Assembly (NCBI GenBank): GCA_013397435.1
Contig: VZRG01000182.1
Coordinates: 550,701-614,700 of the forward strand
Direction of reading: 5' to 3'
Source: Erythrocercus mccallii
Taxonomy: Eukaryota > Chordata > Aves > Passeriformes > Dicruridae
Length of the DNA stretch: 64,000 bases
This document shows, one piece after another, positions 23,526 to 34,169 of this stretch. Numbering within the stretch: the stretch's first letter is position 1; every line of letters begins with the position of its first letter. The notes beneath the pieces are model-generated. The model saw only the letters and a list, made by a program, of their open reading frames with translations. It was not told the origin of the DNA and did no database searches. The translations under genes and the position numbers were made by a program.

Positions 23526-25875
23526 GCCAGAAAAATATCCTAAAACCTACCAAAACCCAAGAACACCATTCCTCCACAGGAAAAAACCCCAAACTAAACT
23601 TCTAAGGAATTAATCCCAAATCTGTACTCAGAGAAATCCCTACAAAATATTCATTTTTTTCACTGAAATGAGAAACAAACAGAAAGTTCTGGCCTTCTGA
23701 ATGTGTGCCAGGAAAGCTCCTGTCATCTGCCAGAAAGTGAACTTACATCAGGAGGAAAGGTGGCTTCAATAAGCACAAGAAGAGAGTCATAAAAGCAACA
23801 AAAATTATTATAAACAGCCTGCTAGGTAGTAATTGCAGCCATAAAACCGTTTCTATTTACTTACTTGGTTTTTTATAGCTATTGTGGAAAAAGAAATGGG
23901 AAAATGTTGAAGAGATGGTTTTGAGAAGCTTTAATTGTTGGAGAAGCTCATGATGTTCAAAAGAGCTACCAAGAATGAAACACAAAAAGATTCAGAAAAC
24001 ATGACAAATGGGACATCTCCACATCTCCTCTGGTTTTTGAGGAAACCTGATAAAGACAACTTTATGCATGGAGGGTGGGGAAAGATCAGTGTAATTTTTT
24101 CAGCATTACGAATTTAGAACAAAACCATCAGTAACTATGGGAGAATTACATAATTGAACTCAATATTTACATTAACTCTTCAGACCTGTCATTGCTAATG
24201 CCTGTTAAACAGTTTGCTGCAAGTATCTTCACTGGGGTAGGGTAGAAAGAATATCTTAACATTTATAATGGAAAGGTAGCCATAAATTTTCTTTGATCCT
24301 GCATTATAAAAACTATAAAACCAAAGATCAAATTTATAAATGCAGGTCTTGAAATCTAAACAAGTGCCCAAGGACCTCAAGGCTTCTGCTTGGTGTTTCA
24401 CCTTTTACTTGGCATAACTGAGATACTGACTTAGAAGGAAAAAATATAGTTTGTTGTGTCAGAAGGCAGTTTTAAAGAGCTGCTGTGGTTTGTGCCCAGA
24501 GGTGCTGGGAGAAAGAAGGATTAACATTTTCCAAAGGAAGTTAAAGTAATATGTGCAAATAACATACATTTTTCATGCATGTGGTTGAAAAACAAAGCTT
24601 CTAGGTTTAAAAAGAAAAAGAAAATTAAAGGCAAAATATACGCTTGAGTATCTGATTTGATACGAGTAATCCTTTTATTCTTCTCATTGCAATTTCACTT
24701 TAGAATTCAATGCCACAATAGAAGAAGTAGCCATAATTGCCATATCCATTGTCAGGAGCTTTCCATGATGTAGTAGATGACTGAGTTGGGATTGAGTGCT
24801 TCACCAGTGGGAGTAAAGACGGAGATCAGGAAACATGGTGCCTTCAAAGTCTATGCTGAGGACTGCTGTTAGCATTTTTCCTACATTTTTGCTCATCACC
24901 AGCTAGATAGCGAGAGGAGAAACTATCCCTAATCAGTTTAAGTATGAATTAGTCAAGAAACCAGAGCCAGCCTCATTGAGCAGTGACATTAATATCCAAT
25001 AACTCGGCCACATTAGCCACAATGACTATAGAGACAATAGAGTTCCTTGTGGAAAACAACTTCCTAAAGTATCACAGGACATGAACAAAATCTGGGATGC
25101 ATCTAGTTCAATAATGGACTCAGCCAAGCAGAAAATTAACCAACACATGGTCTAACCACTAATCCCATAGCTCGAAAATTCCTGCAGGATGTTAGGTATC
25201 TGTTTCAATCAAACCAGTAGTGAGAAAAAGTCCAGAGTTGTCTGACAGGATGTTCGCAGGGAAAGAGAATTTTGTTCAGAAGTGAAAGACTGGATGCTTT
25301 CACTGATCAGTACTTGGTGCAGCAGGGAGGTGGGAAGGACACCTGGGGACACTTGGCTCTGATGATTCCTTCAGGTAGGAGTGGATTTGCTGTGTGTGCC
25401 TCACGCCCATTTGCTGGGCACATCCTCCAAAGTCGTTCCTCAACCTGGCACAGGGAGTCTTGGCAATCGGCAGAGGAGCTCTCACTGGCAAGGAATTCTG
25501 CACGTGGGCTAAGCAAATTTAAGAAAATCCAGATCAGAGAATTCCTTGTTAGCTCAAATGTCTTCCAGCTGTTTCCTGTCAATCACAGTCCTTCTGTATG
25601 CATGAAAGCACCATGTTGCTGAGGGCATCTGCTAATGCAAAATATTGTCAGATGATGAACAGCAAGAAACGATCAGAAAGGATACATATTCTTACCTCCT
25701 AAGGAAAATGTGACAACAAGGCTGTGTCTAATCTGCACACAGAGAGTATTAAGGCCCTGATCTCACAAATTTCCAGCATGCTCCAGGCCTACTCTACTGC
25801 TTTGAGGAGTGTTCTGCTGTGCATGGAGAAGTATAAAGAAAGTTAATATTGCTTTGTTCCCATCTGTGGTCATAA
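23526..25875. other. Unique DNA, no gene seen
   Basis: AT-rich at first, then mixed composition at 24700-25790. Open frames on both strands at 25272-25622 overlap and lack domains. No RNA gene or further repeat recognised. Confidence 0.6.
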
Positions 25876-26166
25876 GGCGACAAGAGGGTGTCATAGTAAA
25901 GGACATGGGGAAATGGCTTTAAACTGAAGAAGAGTAGGTTTAGATTGGATATTAGGAAGAAATTCTTTGTTGTGAGGGTGGTGAGGCCCTGGCACAGGGT
26001 GCCCAGAGAAGCTGTGGATGCAGTCCTGGAAGTGCTCAAGGCCAGGTTGGATGGGGCTCTGGTCTGGTGGAAGGTGTCCGTGCCCCTGGCAGGGAGTTGG
26101 AACATGGTCTTCATGAAGATGGTCTTCAAGGTTCCTTCCGACCCAAACTATTCTGGGATTCTGTGA
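25876..26166 (+). mobile_element. CR1 LINE 3' fragment (plus orientation)
   Basis: Typical CR1 3' end: the AAATGGCTTTAAACTGAA block, TTAGGAAGAAATTCTTT, a GTGAGGCCCTGGCACAGG block, CCCAGAGAAGCTGTGGATGC, AAGGCCAGGTTGGATGGGG, and the terminal ATTCTGGGATTCTGTGAT. An internal duplication of TCATGAAGATGGTCTTCA-like sequence near 26110-26130 sits where CR1 copies usually have ATGATCTT. It is 5'-truncated and dead. The 73-codon frame at 25945-26166 is a translation of this copy, not a gene. The 5' limit is approximate. Confidence 0.95.
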
Positions 26167-27625
26167 TAAGTACCCAGTCCCACAATTCAGATAGAGCTAA
26201 GGAGGACTGTAAGGCCCCTGAAAACCCACTCAGTGAGACTTTCAAAAGGGTTTATTTCTGTTCACGTACTCTGAGTTAGATGCACAGGACAAATACCAAC
26301 AAGTTATTCCCTCTATGTCAAAACAAACAAACAAACAAAAAATACTTTAGTGGCAACTTTAGAAAATCAGAGCTTTGGCAAAAGGTTTAGTGCAACATTC
26401 TATCAACATAAAATGCTTCTGACAGCACTAGTTTAGCCCATTCAACTTGACAAACTATAAGCCTGTTTGATTTTATGTTCCTCAAAAATTCTGAGAAAAG
26501 GAAATTAGCAGATGAAAAAAGAGATGAGAGAAAGGCTGAAAAGATATAGAAAAGCACACATACAGCTATCATCTCTTGGTTTCCAACAGTGCTCAGCTGA
26601 TAGAAATGAAGACATGGACGAGTATAGGTTAATCTAAGAAGCTGACAGAGGAATCTCAGGTTATCTTTAATTTCCAACTAAGTATATAGTAATCAACCAT
26701 AAAAAAGAGGGGAGGTTTTTTCAGTTTATCAGTCAGTTGTATCAATTTTTCTCACATGAAGAGAAGGAAAGAAAATAACAAAAATATCCAAAGCCAGCCA
26801 TGACCAGTAGGTCATCAGTAAGTGCAGACAACATAGCACACTAAATTTTCACTGATTTACGTAGTAGATAAGGAACCAACTTTTCCCTCGTGAATTACTT
26901 GAGTTTTTAACACTAAATTAAGGTAGTTTTTACACTAAATTAATCGTCTTTGAGAAATACTTTGCTTTTTTTGAGTATGTTACCCCATCCTTTAAAAAGA
27001 ATTGTAATGAACAAAAACAAAGAAAAAAAGGCATAACTGAAATTTTTCATCTTTAACCGATTTATTTAATTTTTTTCAAACCCTAGCCCAGCCACGTTAA
27101 AGTGTGCTACTATGATATATGTGATCTGACATTGGCATGCCTGCTCAGTGTTTCTGGGAGATTATGTGGTTATACACCAGACAAATGTCAAGGTCCTCAA
27201 ATTTTCACTGAGGTACATTCCCTGTGGTTTCATTGCAGAGGTCAAGATTTTAATTCCTAGGGGCAATTGTAGTTTTAAGGTGGGATTACATATTTATAAT
27301 GTTTTCCACTGTGGCTTACTCTTTCTTGTAATAAGAATTGTTAAGAGCTCTAGTAATGTATCATTTATTAAAAATAGGTTTTTCTTCCTCAGTAATTTTT
27401 GAAAATTTATTTTGTTTTGTAACCATATCTTGCCTTCATAAAGTGACTACAAGTAAGAATGAGATGCATCGAGAGCCTTTAGAAAGAAAAGTTTTCAAAA
27501 TTGCTTCCCTCATACTAAAATAGAGTTTGAGAGAGGTGTAGTATTCAATTTGCATGGTAAAAATGCAGAAAGCAATTGGAAGGCAGTCACTGCCAGGAAC
27601 ATTTGGTGTCAATTACAGCAGAGCT
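26167..27625. other. AT-rich DNA with small simple repeats, no gene seen
   Basis: Contains a (CAAA)n run at about 26320-26342. A short imperfect direct repeat built on ACACTAAATTAA lies at about 26905-26945. Otherwise AT-rich unique sequence with no recognisable gene. Confidence 0.65.
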
Positions 27626-27627
27626 GA

Positions 27628-27640
27628 GAAAAAAAAAAAA

Positions 27641-27673
<33 letters not shown>

Positions 27674-27676
27674 ATA
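27628..27676. repeat. A-run followed by (AT)n microsatellite
   Basis: A run of about 13 A residues runs straight into an AT dinucleotide array broken by one G (ATGT near 27654). The A-run joined to a microsatellite could mark the tail of an old retroposed sequence. The DNA upstream does not match any element I know. Confidence 0.9.
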
Positions 27677-28775
27677 TGGGAGAGGTGGTTCTTGGGTTTT
27701 TCAGAAGTGAGAATTTCCTGTATTTTCTCTTCCATCAAAAGGCAGTTTGTCCCAGCAAAAATGTCAAGATATCTTTATCTAAGTAATTGCCCCACTTGCA
27801 TTCTCAGTAGACCAGAAAGTTGTACTATTTTCATGAGTAATAACGAGAATACTAGAACGTGATTATTAAACGCAGACATCTGAGGCACAGAAATTGAAAA
27901 AATGGAGGACAATTTTCCACTTATTTAAATGGCTCCCGCTATTATTCCTGGAGCTGTCCCATGACTGCAGCTATTGGTGGCCACATACCTCAGGGACCAG
28001 GTCTGTCTCTGTGCCCTGAGTACCTCACCCCAGGAGGAGTCCCACTGATTTCATTCCCCACCCTTCCAATGGGACAGAACCAAACCCTTTTGATCGAAGA
28101 AAAAAAGTTCTCACAGTGGATATGTGTAGAGGTGCTGCACTTTCCTGAAAAGCCTTTTTTAAGAAAACAATAAAATTCCATGCACCCTCGTTTTCAGTTC
28201 ATAAAGAAAACCAGTGCTTTCTGCGTTGAAAAAATGACCCCCCATGAATAATAATGTCCTTGCTTGTGGCTTCAGAACTTAACACTCATAGGTTTTCCCC
28301 ATTTTCATCCCAAAGTGCAATTCCTTTTCCCATAAACTAAAGCTCCAGCCCACATCAATTTTATTACATACCTTTAAAATGTCATTTCAGTCCAAAAAAA
28401 TGTGCAAAATTAATTTTAAATATGTTCTACCGATCATAAAAAGCACATCTAGACCTCCACAGACAACGCGCAGAAACTGTGTCATGTTGGGAAAGGAAAA
28501 AGCCGTGGCTGTTCACAGACTGCTGGTGAACCAGGTCTTGGTTCCTCCAAAGAAATCCTTGATTTTTTTCCTTTCATTCTTTGTGTCCCTAGCACATGGA
28601 TGCTCCCCTGCTGTGCCAGCAGCCACAGGAACCACGCCTGAGCTCTGAGCAGGCTGGCTCACCTGCTGGAATGAAGGTCCATGGCATGAGCAAACCCTAA
28701 GTGGACAATTGCTTGTTGGGGAAAAAAAAAAATATCCCGAAAACCGACCAACCAAAAAACTCAACAAAGCAAAAC
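27677..28775. other. Unique DNA, no gene seen
   Basis: Mixed composition, somewhat GC-richer at 27940-28060 and 28490-28690. No gene or repeat family recognised. An A/C-rich run begins near 28720 and leads into the tandem duplication. Confidence 0.6.
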
Positions 28776-28919
28776 AAATAAACAAAAAAAAAAACCAAAC
28801 AAGCAAAAGGCAGATTTTTGAGCTGGCACGGTCTCTTGTGTAAAAAAAAATAAATAAACAAAAAAAAAAACCAAACAAGCAAAAGGCAGATTTTTGAGCT
28901 GGCACGGTCTCTTGTGTAA
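28776..28919 (+). repeat. Two-copy tandem duplication, 76-bp period
   Basis: The 68 bp at 28776-28843 recur without a mismatch at 28852-28919, with an 8-bp A-rich spacer. Each copy starts with AAATAAAC and an 11-A run and ends with GGCACGGTCTCTTGTGTAA. Perfect identity, including the A-run, indicates a very recent duplication or an assembly artefact at an A-rich slippage point. The 199-codon minus-strand frame at 28513-29112 reads through both copies and gives a repeated Phe-rich peptide, so it is not a gene. Confidence 0.95.
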
Positions 28920-30155
28920 TTTTAGCAATCTTGTATCTCACCAGAGCTATAAAAGGAGGCCCAGTCCGTGATCTCATTTCCACCACATCTGGAATGATTC
29001 CACTGGAGTCACTAAAAATCCCTCTCGTGCCTCCAGAAGAAAAGGCTGCAATTGCTTCCAAACCTGTTAGCCACCAGAAAGGGTGGGAGGAATTCTCCTG
29101 ATTTGGGGGCACATTTGGCTACAACATGCAAACCCATACCTTAGACTCGTACGGACTGGAGCAGGGCACCAGCTTTTGCAGGTGCTGTAGATGCCTATTT
29201 CACTCCACTGAAACTCAGACAATTTAATTTTTGGATGCCTCGTGGGCAGATTGCAAGCTACAAGGTCGTTGAAGTTTTAGCTCTTGCTTGTAGGCATAAG
29301 GTGATCAATATTGATGTAAAACTCAATTACAAATGAAAAATTCCTGGAAGTAACTCACATTTTTCCTTCCCTCTCAGACAATACTTTGGGTCCCATAGCA
29401 ATGAGGGCAATTCACATTTATAAGTGCAGTGCTACAAAAATTACTTCAAAATATATTTTTTTTCAAAAGTCCCTAAAATTTTTTTTTAGAGAAAAAGTGT
29501 TATTTTCTGTACATCTGTGTTAGTCCTGATTATTAGGCTTTCCACTACTTTTAAAAGTAGTTTATTTGAGAGGATAGGTGCCAGGTTACATTCTCTCACA
29601 GTCATACTAGCATTAAAATTATAACAGTATCCTAGTCTGTTATAAAATTATAACATCTTACTGTCACAAACCAAGCACAACCAGTGTAACTTATGACACA
29701 TATATAAACTCATGACACATAAATAAAGGACACCATTTATTCACATTTCTTCATTTATGCGAACTTCGATAAAAACTTCACATATTTCCCTGTGCCAGAC
29801 ACATTTCTTGGTCTAATTAACATCCTTTTAATTTTTTTTTTTCTAAGCAAGATTTTATCAAAAATGTGTGACAGAAAAGTTATTTTTTTACTTTCATGTC
29901 TTAATTAAACAAAAGGTGTGAATTCCATTTATAGAGATGAATATTCAAATTTAAGGGAAGGGACATGGCAACTTCGCTGCCGCTGTCAAGATTGTTTCTA
30001 ATTTTACTTTGGTGAAACCTCGGCAATATGCTGTTAGCATTTCTCTGTCTCCTTTTCCTAGCGTTATCAGGGAAGAATTGGCATAGTCTTGTTTTATTTA
30101 TTTCATTCAAAGACCTCCTCACCTTCCTTTGGCTTATTTTTTTTCCCATTCTTTC
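28920..30155. other. Unique DNA with a 9-bp inverted repeat, no gene seen
   Basis: TTATAACAG (29619-29627) and CTGTTATAA (29637-29645) form a perfect inverted repeat with a 9-bp spacer. ATGACACATA-like words repeat at about 29693-29720. T-runs occur at 29456-29486 and 29829-29841. No gene recognised. Confidence 0.6.
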
Positions 30156-30159
30156 TCCT

Positions 30160-30176
30160 CCCACCCACCCACCCCC
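30160..30176 (-). other. G-quadruplex motif of the G3T type (C-rich on plus strand)
   Basis: The plus strand reads CCCACCCACCCACCCCC. The minus strand therefore has four G-tracts separated by single T residues. Intramolecular quadruplexes with three one-base T loops are known to be among the most stable parallel forms, and the C-strand could form an i-motif. It follows a T/C-rich stretch (about 30120-30160), so the whole block is strongly strand-asymmetric. No nearby gene can be tied to it. Confidence 0.85.
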
Positions 30177-31370
30177 AGTCATAAAGCTTTCTGCAAATTA
30201 TGGTAAGCTTCACAACTCCATGGATTTAGAAAAGACCGTCATAAAATAAAAGGTTTTTTGGTGTTTTTTTTTAAAGCAGAACACATGCAGGGTGCTTAAG
30301 AGAGATGTGAAAACTCTCTCGTCTGACTACCCTCATTTGAGGGCAATTTTTGGCAAGCTACGAAATTCATAAAGAACACAAGGAATAAATTAACAGGTCA
30401 TCAACTTCTTTGCAGCCACAGAACATAAAGAGAAAGTTAATGAGGAATAGTTAGGTTAGGTGAACCAATGGAAAAGTACATGTAAAAGAAAAAGACAAAA
30501 GGGACACTTTGTTTGATCTCATGAAACTATTAAGTCGATATGTTTTTATTTTAGTTTTACTTCTTTCCTTTCCTACATCTCATCGCTGAATGCTTGACTT
30601 GGGTCTTCCAGAGCCTGCTCTCAGAGCTGAATATTTACAGTTCCAAACAAAGTGCTGGGTCACAGCCAGGTTTGATTCACCTCAAGCAGCCACTCAGGGC
30701 ACATTATATATGGTGGAATATCTACACAGAACACTGGCGTACCCCAGTGTTAGAGGAAACACTGGGAAGCGAGTCTAAGAACAGAAAAAAATCTGAAACT
30801 TTTACCTTGACAAAATTCTCCTATATATAGACTAAATATTTTATGAGCATTGTTATATCAGATTATCTAGATTACTTAGAATTGTGGAGGTGTTGTCCTT
30901 TGTTTGAGTAGAAGAAAACTTTTTCCTGTTTTCAACTATTTTACTGTCACCAGATCTATCGCTGCTGCTCCAGAAACAAAGTGAATACATCAACACAACA
31001 ACAAGGGAAGGTTTATTTTTCTTAATGAGCTAAATGAGTAGAGAGCAACCCATCCACAGTGTTCTCATGCCACAGCTGGCAGTTAAAAACAATTACATAG
31101 GAATATAGCACCTTGCTGATACAATTTAAGCATTCAGAAACTCACCATATGCTTAACATATGCTGAAGGTCACAGACAGCAAATGGCAAAACATAAGAGA
31201 GTTTTCTAAATGTTATAAATTATCATCTTGCAGCTAAAAAGGCACCCAACCCAACACATAATAGATTTTAACACTGGAATGACCTGAAGTATGATTATCT
31301 TACAGTCTGATCTTCTGCAGTAAGTATTTGGGCTGCTTGTAACTGATAAAAGACGAATTATCCAGTTTTC
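30177..31370. other. Unique AT-rich DNA with a three-arm inverted repeat
   Basis: Contains three related 8-9 bp arms: AACACTGG (30730-30737), CCCAGTGTT (30743-30751) and AACACTGGG (30758-30766). The middle arm can pair with either neighbour, giving two mutually exclusive hairpins. Otherwise AT-rich unique sequence; the open frames near 30590-30830 have no recognisable domain. Confidence 0.6.
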
Positions 31371-31379
31371 CATATATCA

Positions 31380-31760
31380 TCCACCCTGGGATAAAGCAGC
31401 ATCCCCTGGAAGAACAGAGTGGAGATAACCCCCAGAAAACGTGCGAGTCAAAGCAGAGAGCATCTGGCTCCAGGCAGCGGGCAAGAGCTCCGGCAGATTC
31501 CCTCCCTGCCAGCCTTCTCCACAGGACCCCCTTCCCCACCCTCCAGCCCACTCCCACACACTCCCCCCGCGTACAGGTCCATAAATCAGCTCAGCACAGA
31601 GTCCTGATGGCTGCTGCAGGCACAAGGGAGCACGGGGACAGAGAGGAGAGGCCGGGAGAACACGAGGGGAGGCAGCACCAAACATCAGCTGGGACAGCAT
31701 GACCCAAAGGAAAGGGAAAAGGCTTTTCCTTACAGGGCAACGCGTGACACGCAGGAAAAA
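31380..31760. promoter_or_regulatory. GC-rich patch with G-quadruplex motif, function unknown
   Basis: A 380-bp segment that is much more GC-rich than its flanks, with more CpG than the background (CCCCGCG near 31565, CAACGCG near 31740). A C-rich run at 31527-31555 gives, on the minus strand, five G-tracts with loops of 3, 5, 1 and 2 bases, which fits a quadruplex motif. Domain-free frames are open on both strands. It could be a promoter-like element, an untranslated exon or simply GC-rich DNA. Confidence 0.3.
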
Positions 31761-32345
31761 TCACACTAACCTTTACTTTTATGGCTTCACAGCTCACTCT
31801 CCTTGCTGGGGTCAGCTTGGCATATGAAGGGAAATTATGGAATTAAAAAAAGTTCCTTGGTATTGTGCAGCAGAGTAATTGCTAAGTATGCTAAATACAC
31901 AGGCATATGTCACCAAATTAATTTATAAAAGTACATGTCTATAAACATTGGAATTTCATGTAAAATGAAAGTTCGTGTTTCCATAATAAAGTAAATCCAA
32001 AACTGAGCCTGGATTTACAGTGCATTTGTGCGTAATTGTCTTCAGCCCCTGACCCCAACCTCAGCTCATTTTTATCACAGTATTTTTAGGTTTTCCCCCC
32101 TAATTTTATCCTTTCCATACACCTAGATTGTTTATTAATTAAAAAATGAATGAGAATTTTCTTCCACATTAAAATATTCCTTAAATCACCAACCAGGTCA
32201 CAGATGAAGACAGAGAGCCCAACAGCATCATGTCATAAACTTTGTTTCCTTGACCCCTCAGTTTATGTCCAATGCAAAAATGCTGTCTTTCTGTTTTCTC
32301 TTTTTTCCTTTTAATCTTTAGAACTCATATCATCCTTGCAGTCTG
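31761..32345. other. AT-rich DNA, no gene seen
   Basis: AT-rich unique sequence with no recognisable coding region or repeat. Confidence 0.65.
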
Positions 32346-32346
32346 A

Positions 32347-32458
32347 AAAAAAATCAAAAAACCCACCACCACCAAAAACAAACAAAAAAACCCACAAATA
32401 AAAAAAAATCCAAACAAACAAACAAAACTCCAAAACAAAACAACAAAACAAAAACTAT
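32347..32458 (+). repeat. A-rich / (CAAA)n low-complexity tract
   Basis: About 110 bp made almost only of A and C, with CAAA, CAAAA and ACC units and one (CAAA) run near 32411-32427. It is strongly strand-biased, with almost no G. It may descend from a degraded poly(A) tail, but no retroposed body is visible upstream. Confidence 0.9.
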
Positions 32459-32459
32459 T

Positions 32460-32820
32460 TTGGCACATGCTTTGGTTTACATTTTGCTTTGGGTATCCTT
32501 ATTTGATGCAGCACCAAAGATACTGCAGCTGTAGGATGTAACTCCGTGTATGATTAAACTTTAGAGCTCATTAAATGACTCTAAGTGCATTAAAATATTT
32601 TCTAGTCTATTTTTCTGCAGGATGTATTATGTGTTATAAAAGTGAGAGGTGGGAATAGATAAAAAAAAAAAGTCCAGCTTTGGCCACTAAATCTGAATTT
32701 AGGAAGAGATTTGAAGATTGACTTAGCACTGCATGAGGAGAGAAATCTGGTTGGATTTGACATGAAAGTCACTCACTGTGTGGGTCCCAGCTCCCAATAC
32801 ATTGTTAGTAATTCCATTTG
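32460..32820. other. Unique DNA, no gene seen
   Basis: No gene or repeat family recognised. An A-run lies at about 32660-32670. Confidence 0.65.
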
Positions 32821-32825
32821 GCTTA

Positions 32826-32883
32826 TCAATCAACAGACTATTAATCAATTACTTGTCAATCAACAGACTATTAATCAATTACT
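32826..32883 (+). repeat. Two-copy tandem duplication, 30-bp period
   Basis: The 28 bp at 32826-32853 recur exactly at 32856-32883 with 2 bp between them. Each copy contains CAATCAACAGACTATTAATC. Perfect identity points to a recent duplication. Each copy carries TAAT/ATTA cores, so the number of homeodomain-like words is doubled. Confidence 0.95.
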
Positions 32884-34120
32884 ACAGACCTGACCTTGGG
32901 CTGATAAAACATGACACATTATTGTATTTCTTGTCATTTGTTTTTGCTCCCTAAGCCAACGGACTTCTTTCTGGTGGCAATGGTTACCAAGCAAATGACT
33001 CTTGCAGCCTTTGGCAGTTCCAGACAAAATAGATAGAGCAGCGCACAGGGGGCTTTACATTGCTTTGACATAAAAAATAGGCTGTCCATTTAAAATTTTT
33101 AGAGTTCCAAGACTTCCATAGGATGCAAATGCTTTTCTCTTGCTTTAGGATGTGGCATCTTTTAACAAAATAGTTCAGTAATAGATGGAACAGTCACTTT
33201 CAATTATCTGGTTTGGGGCAAGATCATGTCTTACATTAAACAGCATAGTTATACATAAACTTTCAAGTCAGGTTTTTTGTGGTTTGGGGTTTTTTTTACA
33301 GAGAAAAAAAATCGATTTACCAAAAATGAAAATCATACAGGCCTTTGATTTAAAGTTATTTTAGCAATTTTGAAAGGGAATCTTCTGAACTTAAATGGAA
33401 TACATTATTTTTCCACATCTCACTTTTCAGCAAGAGCATAGAAGGAAGAAGAAAAACATATGACAAAAGGAAATATTCAATTTTTTTCCCCAAAATTTCT
33501 AATTTTTTTTTAGGAATTTTGGGCAACTATATCTTTGTGTTTCAGTAGATTTTTTTAAACAATATTTTTATCCTTGCAATCCAAAGTGGAAGTGAGCTTA
33601 TATCTAAAATAACCTTCTAGAATTCTAAAGGAAGAATTTTTCAAAAGGGATTGCTCATCTGCTATTCAGTTGTATTTAATTGTAGCCCAGATAACAATTT
33701 CTTGCTCTTTTTATGGGAAGATGGACAGAATTATTTACACTTACACTCAGCAAAATAACCAAGTCATTAAAGTAAAATTGGGCCACCTGCATGTAAACAC
33801 TGAGATCAACAACAATCCAACACTGCTTTAGCTGCCATCTAGCACTGAAAATGTCTAAACTCTCCACTCCCAGCCACATTTGACCAGAAAGCACTAAAAA
33901 AAGAGCTTGACATTTCCTCAAGCTCTGCGGGTTGATCTTTATCCACAAGGCACCTAAAAGACATTTTTTAGTGGTATAACGACAAGACACAAGCATCCTC
34001 AAGTAAAATCTCTTGCTGATGCTGTCCCACCAGAGGTGTAATGCCAGGGCCTTTGGGGAGGTGCGTGCCTCACAGCTCCAGTGCAATTGGAAGCTGAGGA
34101 TGGAAAGGAGGGAGTGAAAG
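32884..34120. other. AT-rich DNA, no gene seen
   Basis: AT-rich with T-runs near 33290 and 33480-33510. The 164-codon minus-strand frame (33676-34170) begins in the 15-bp repeat described next and shows no domain. No gene supported. Confidence 0.6.
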
Positions 34121-34124
34121 GACG

Positions 34125-34169
34125 AAGGAGAAGTATGCAAAGGAGAAGTATGCAAAGGAGAAGTATGCA
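34125..34169 (+). repeat. Three-copy 15-bp tandem repeat
   Basis: AAGGAGAAGTATGCA is repeated three times without change (34125-34139, 34140-34154, 34155-34169), followed by a broken fourth start. The 15-bp period keeps frame, which is why a minus-strand frame reads a five-residue peptide repeat (HTSPL). Likely a young minisatellite seed. Confidence 0.97.

Noticed and set aside
25945..26166. 73-codon plus-strand frame
   Set aside because: It lies in the 3' part of a CR1 copy, a region that is normally untranslated and here truncated.
27554..27862. 102-codon plus-strand frame
   Set aside because: Runs through the A-run and AT microsatellite (Lys/Ile/Tyr repeats).
28513..29112. Longest open frame in the window, 199 codons on the minus strand
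   Set aside because: It reads through A-rich runs and both copies of a 76-bp-period tandem duplication, giving a repeated Phe-rich peptide with no domain.
34125..34169. Regular repeats considered as a CRISPR-like array
   Set aside because: Units are directly adjacent with no spacers, and the genome is vertebrate.
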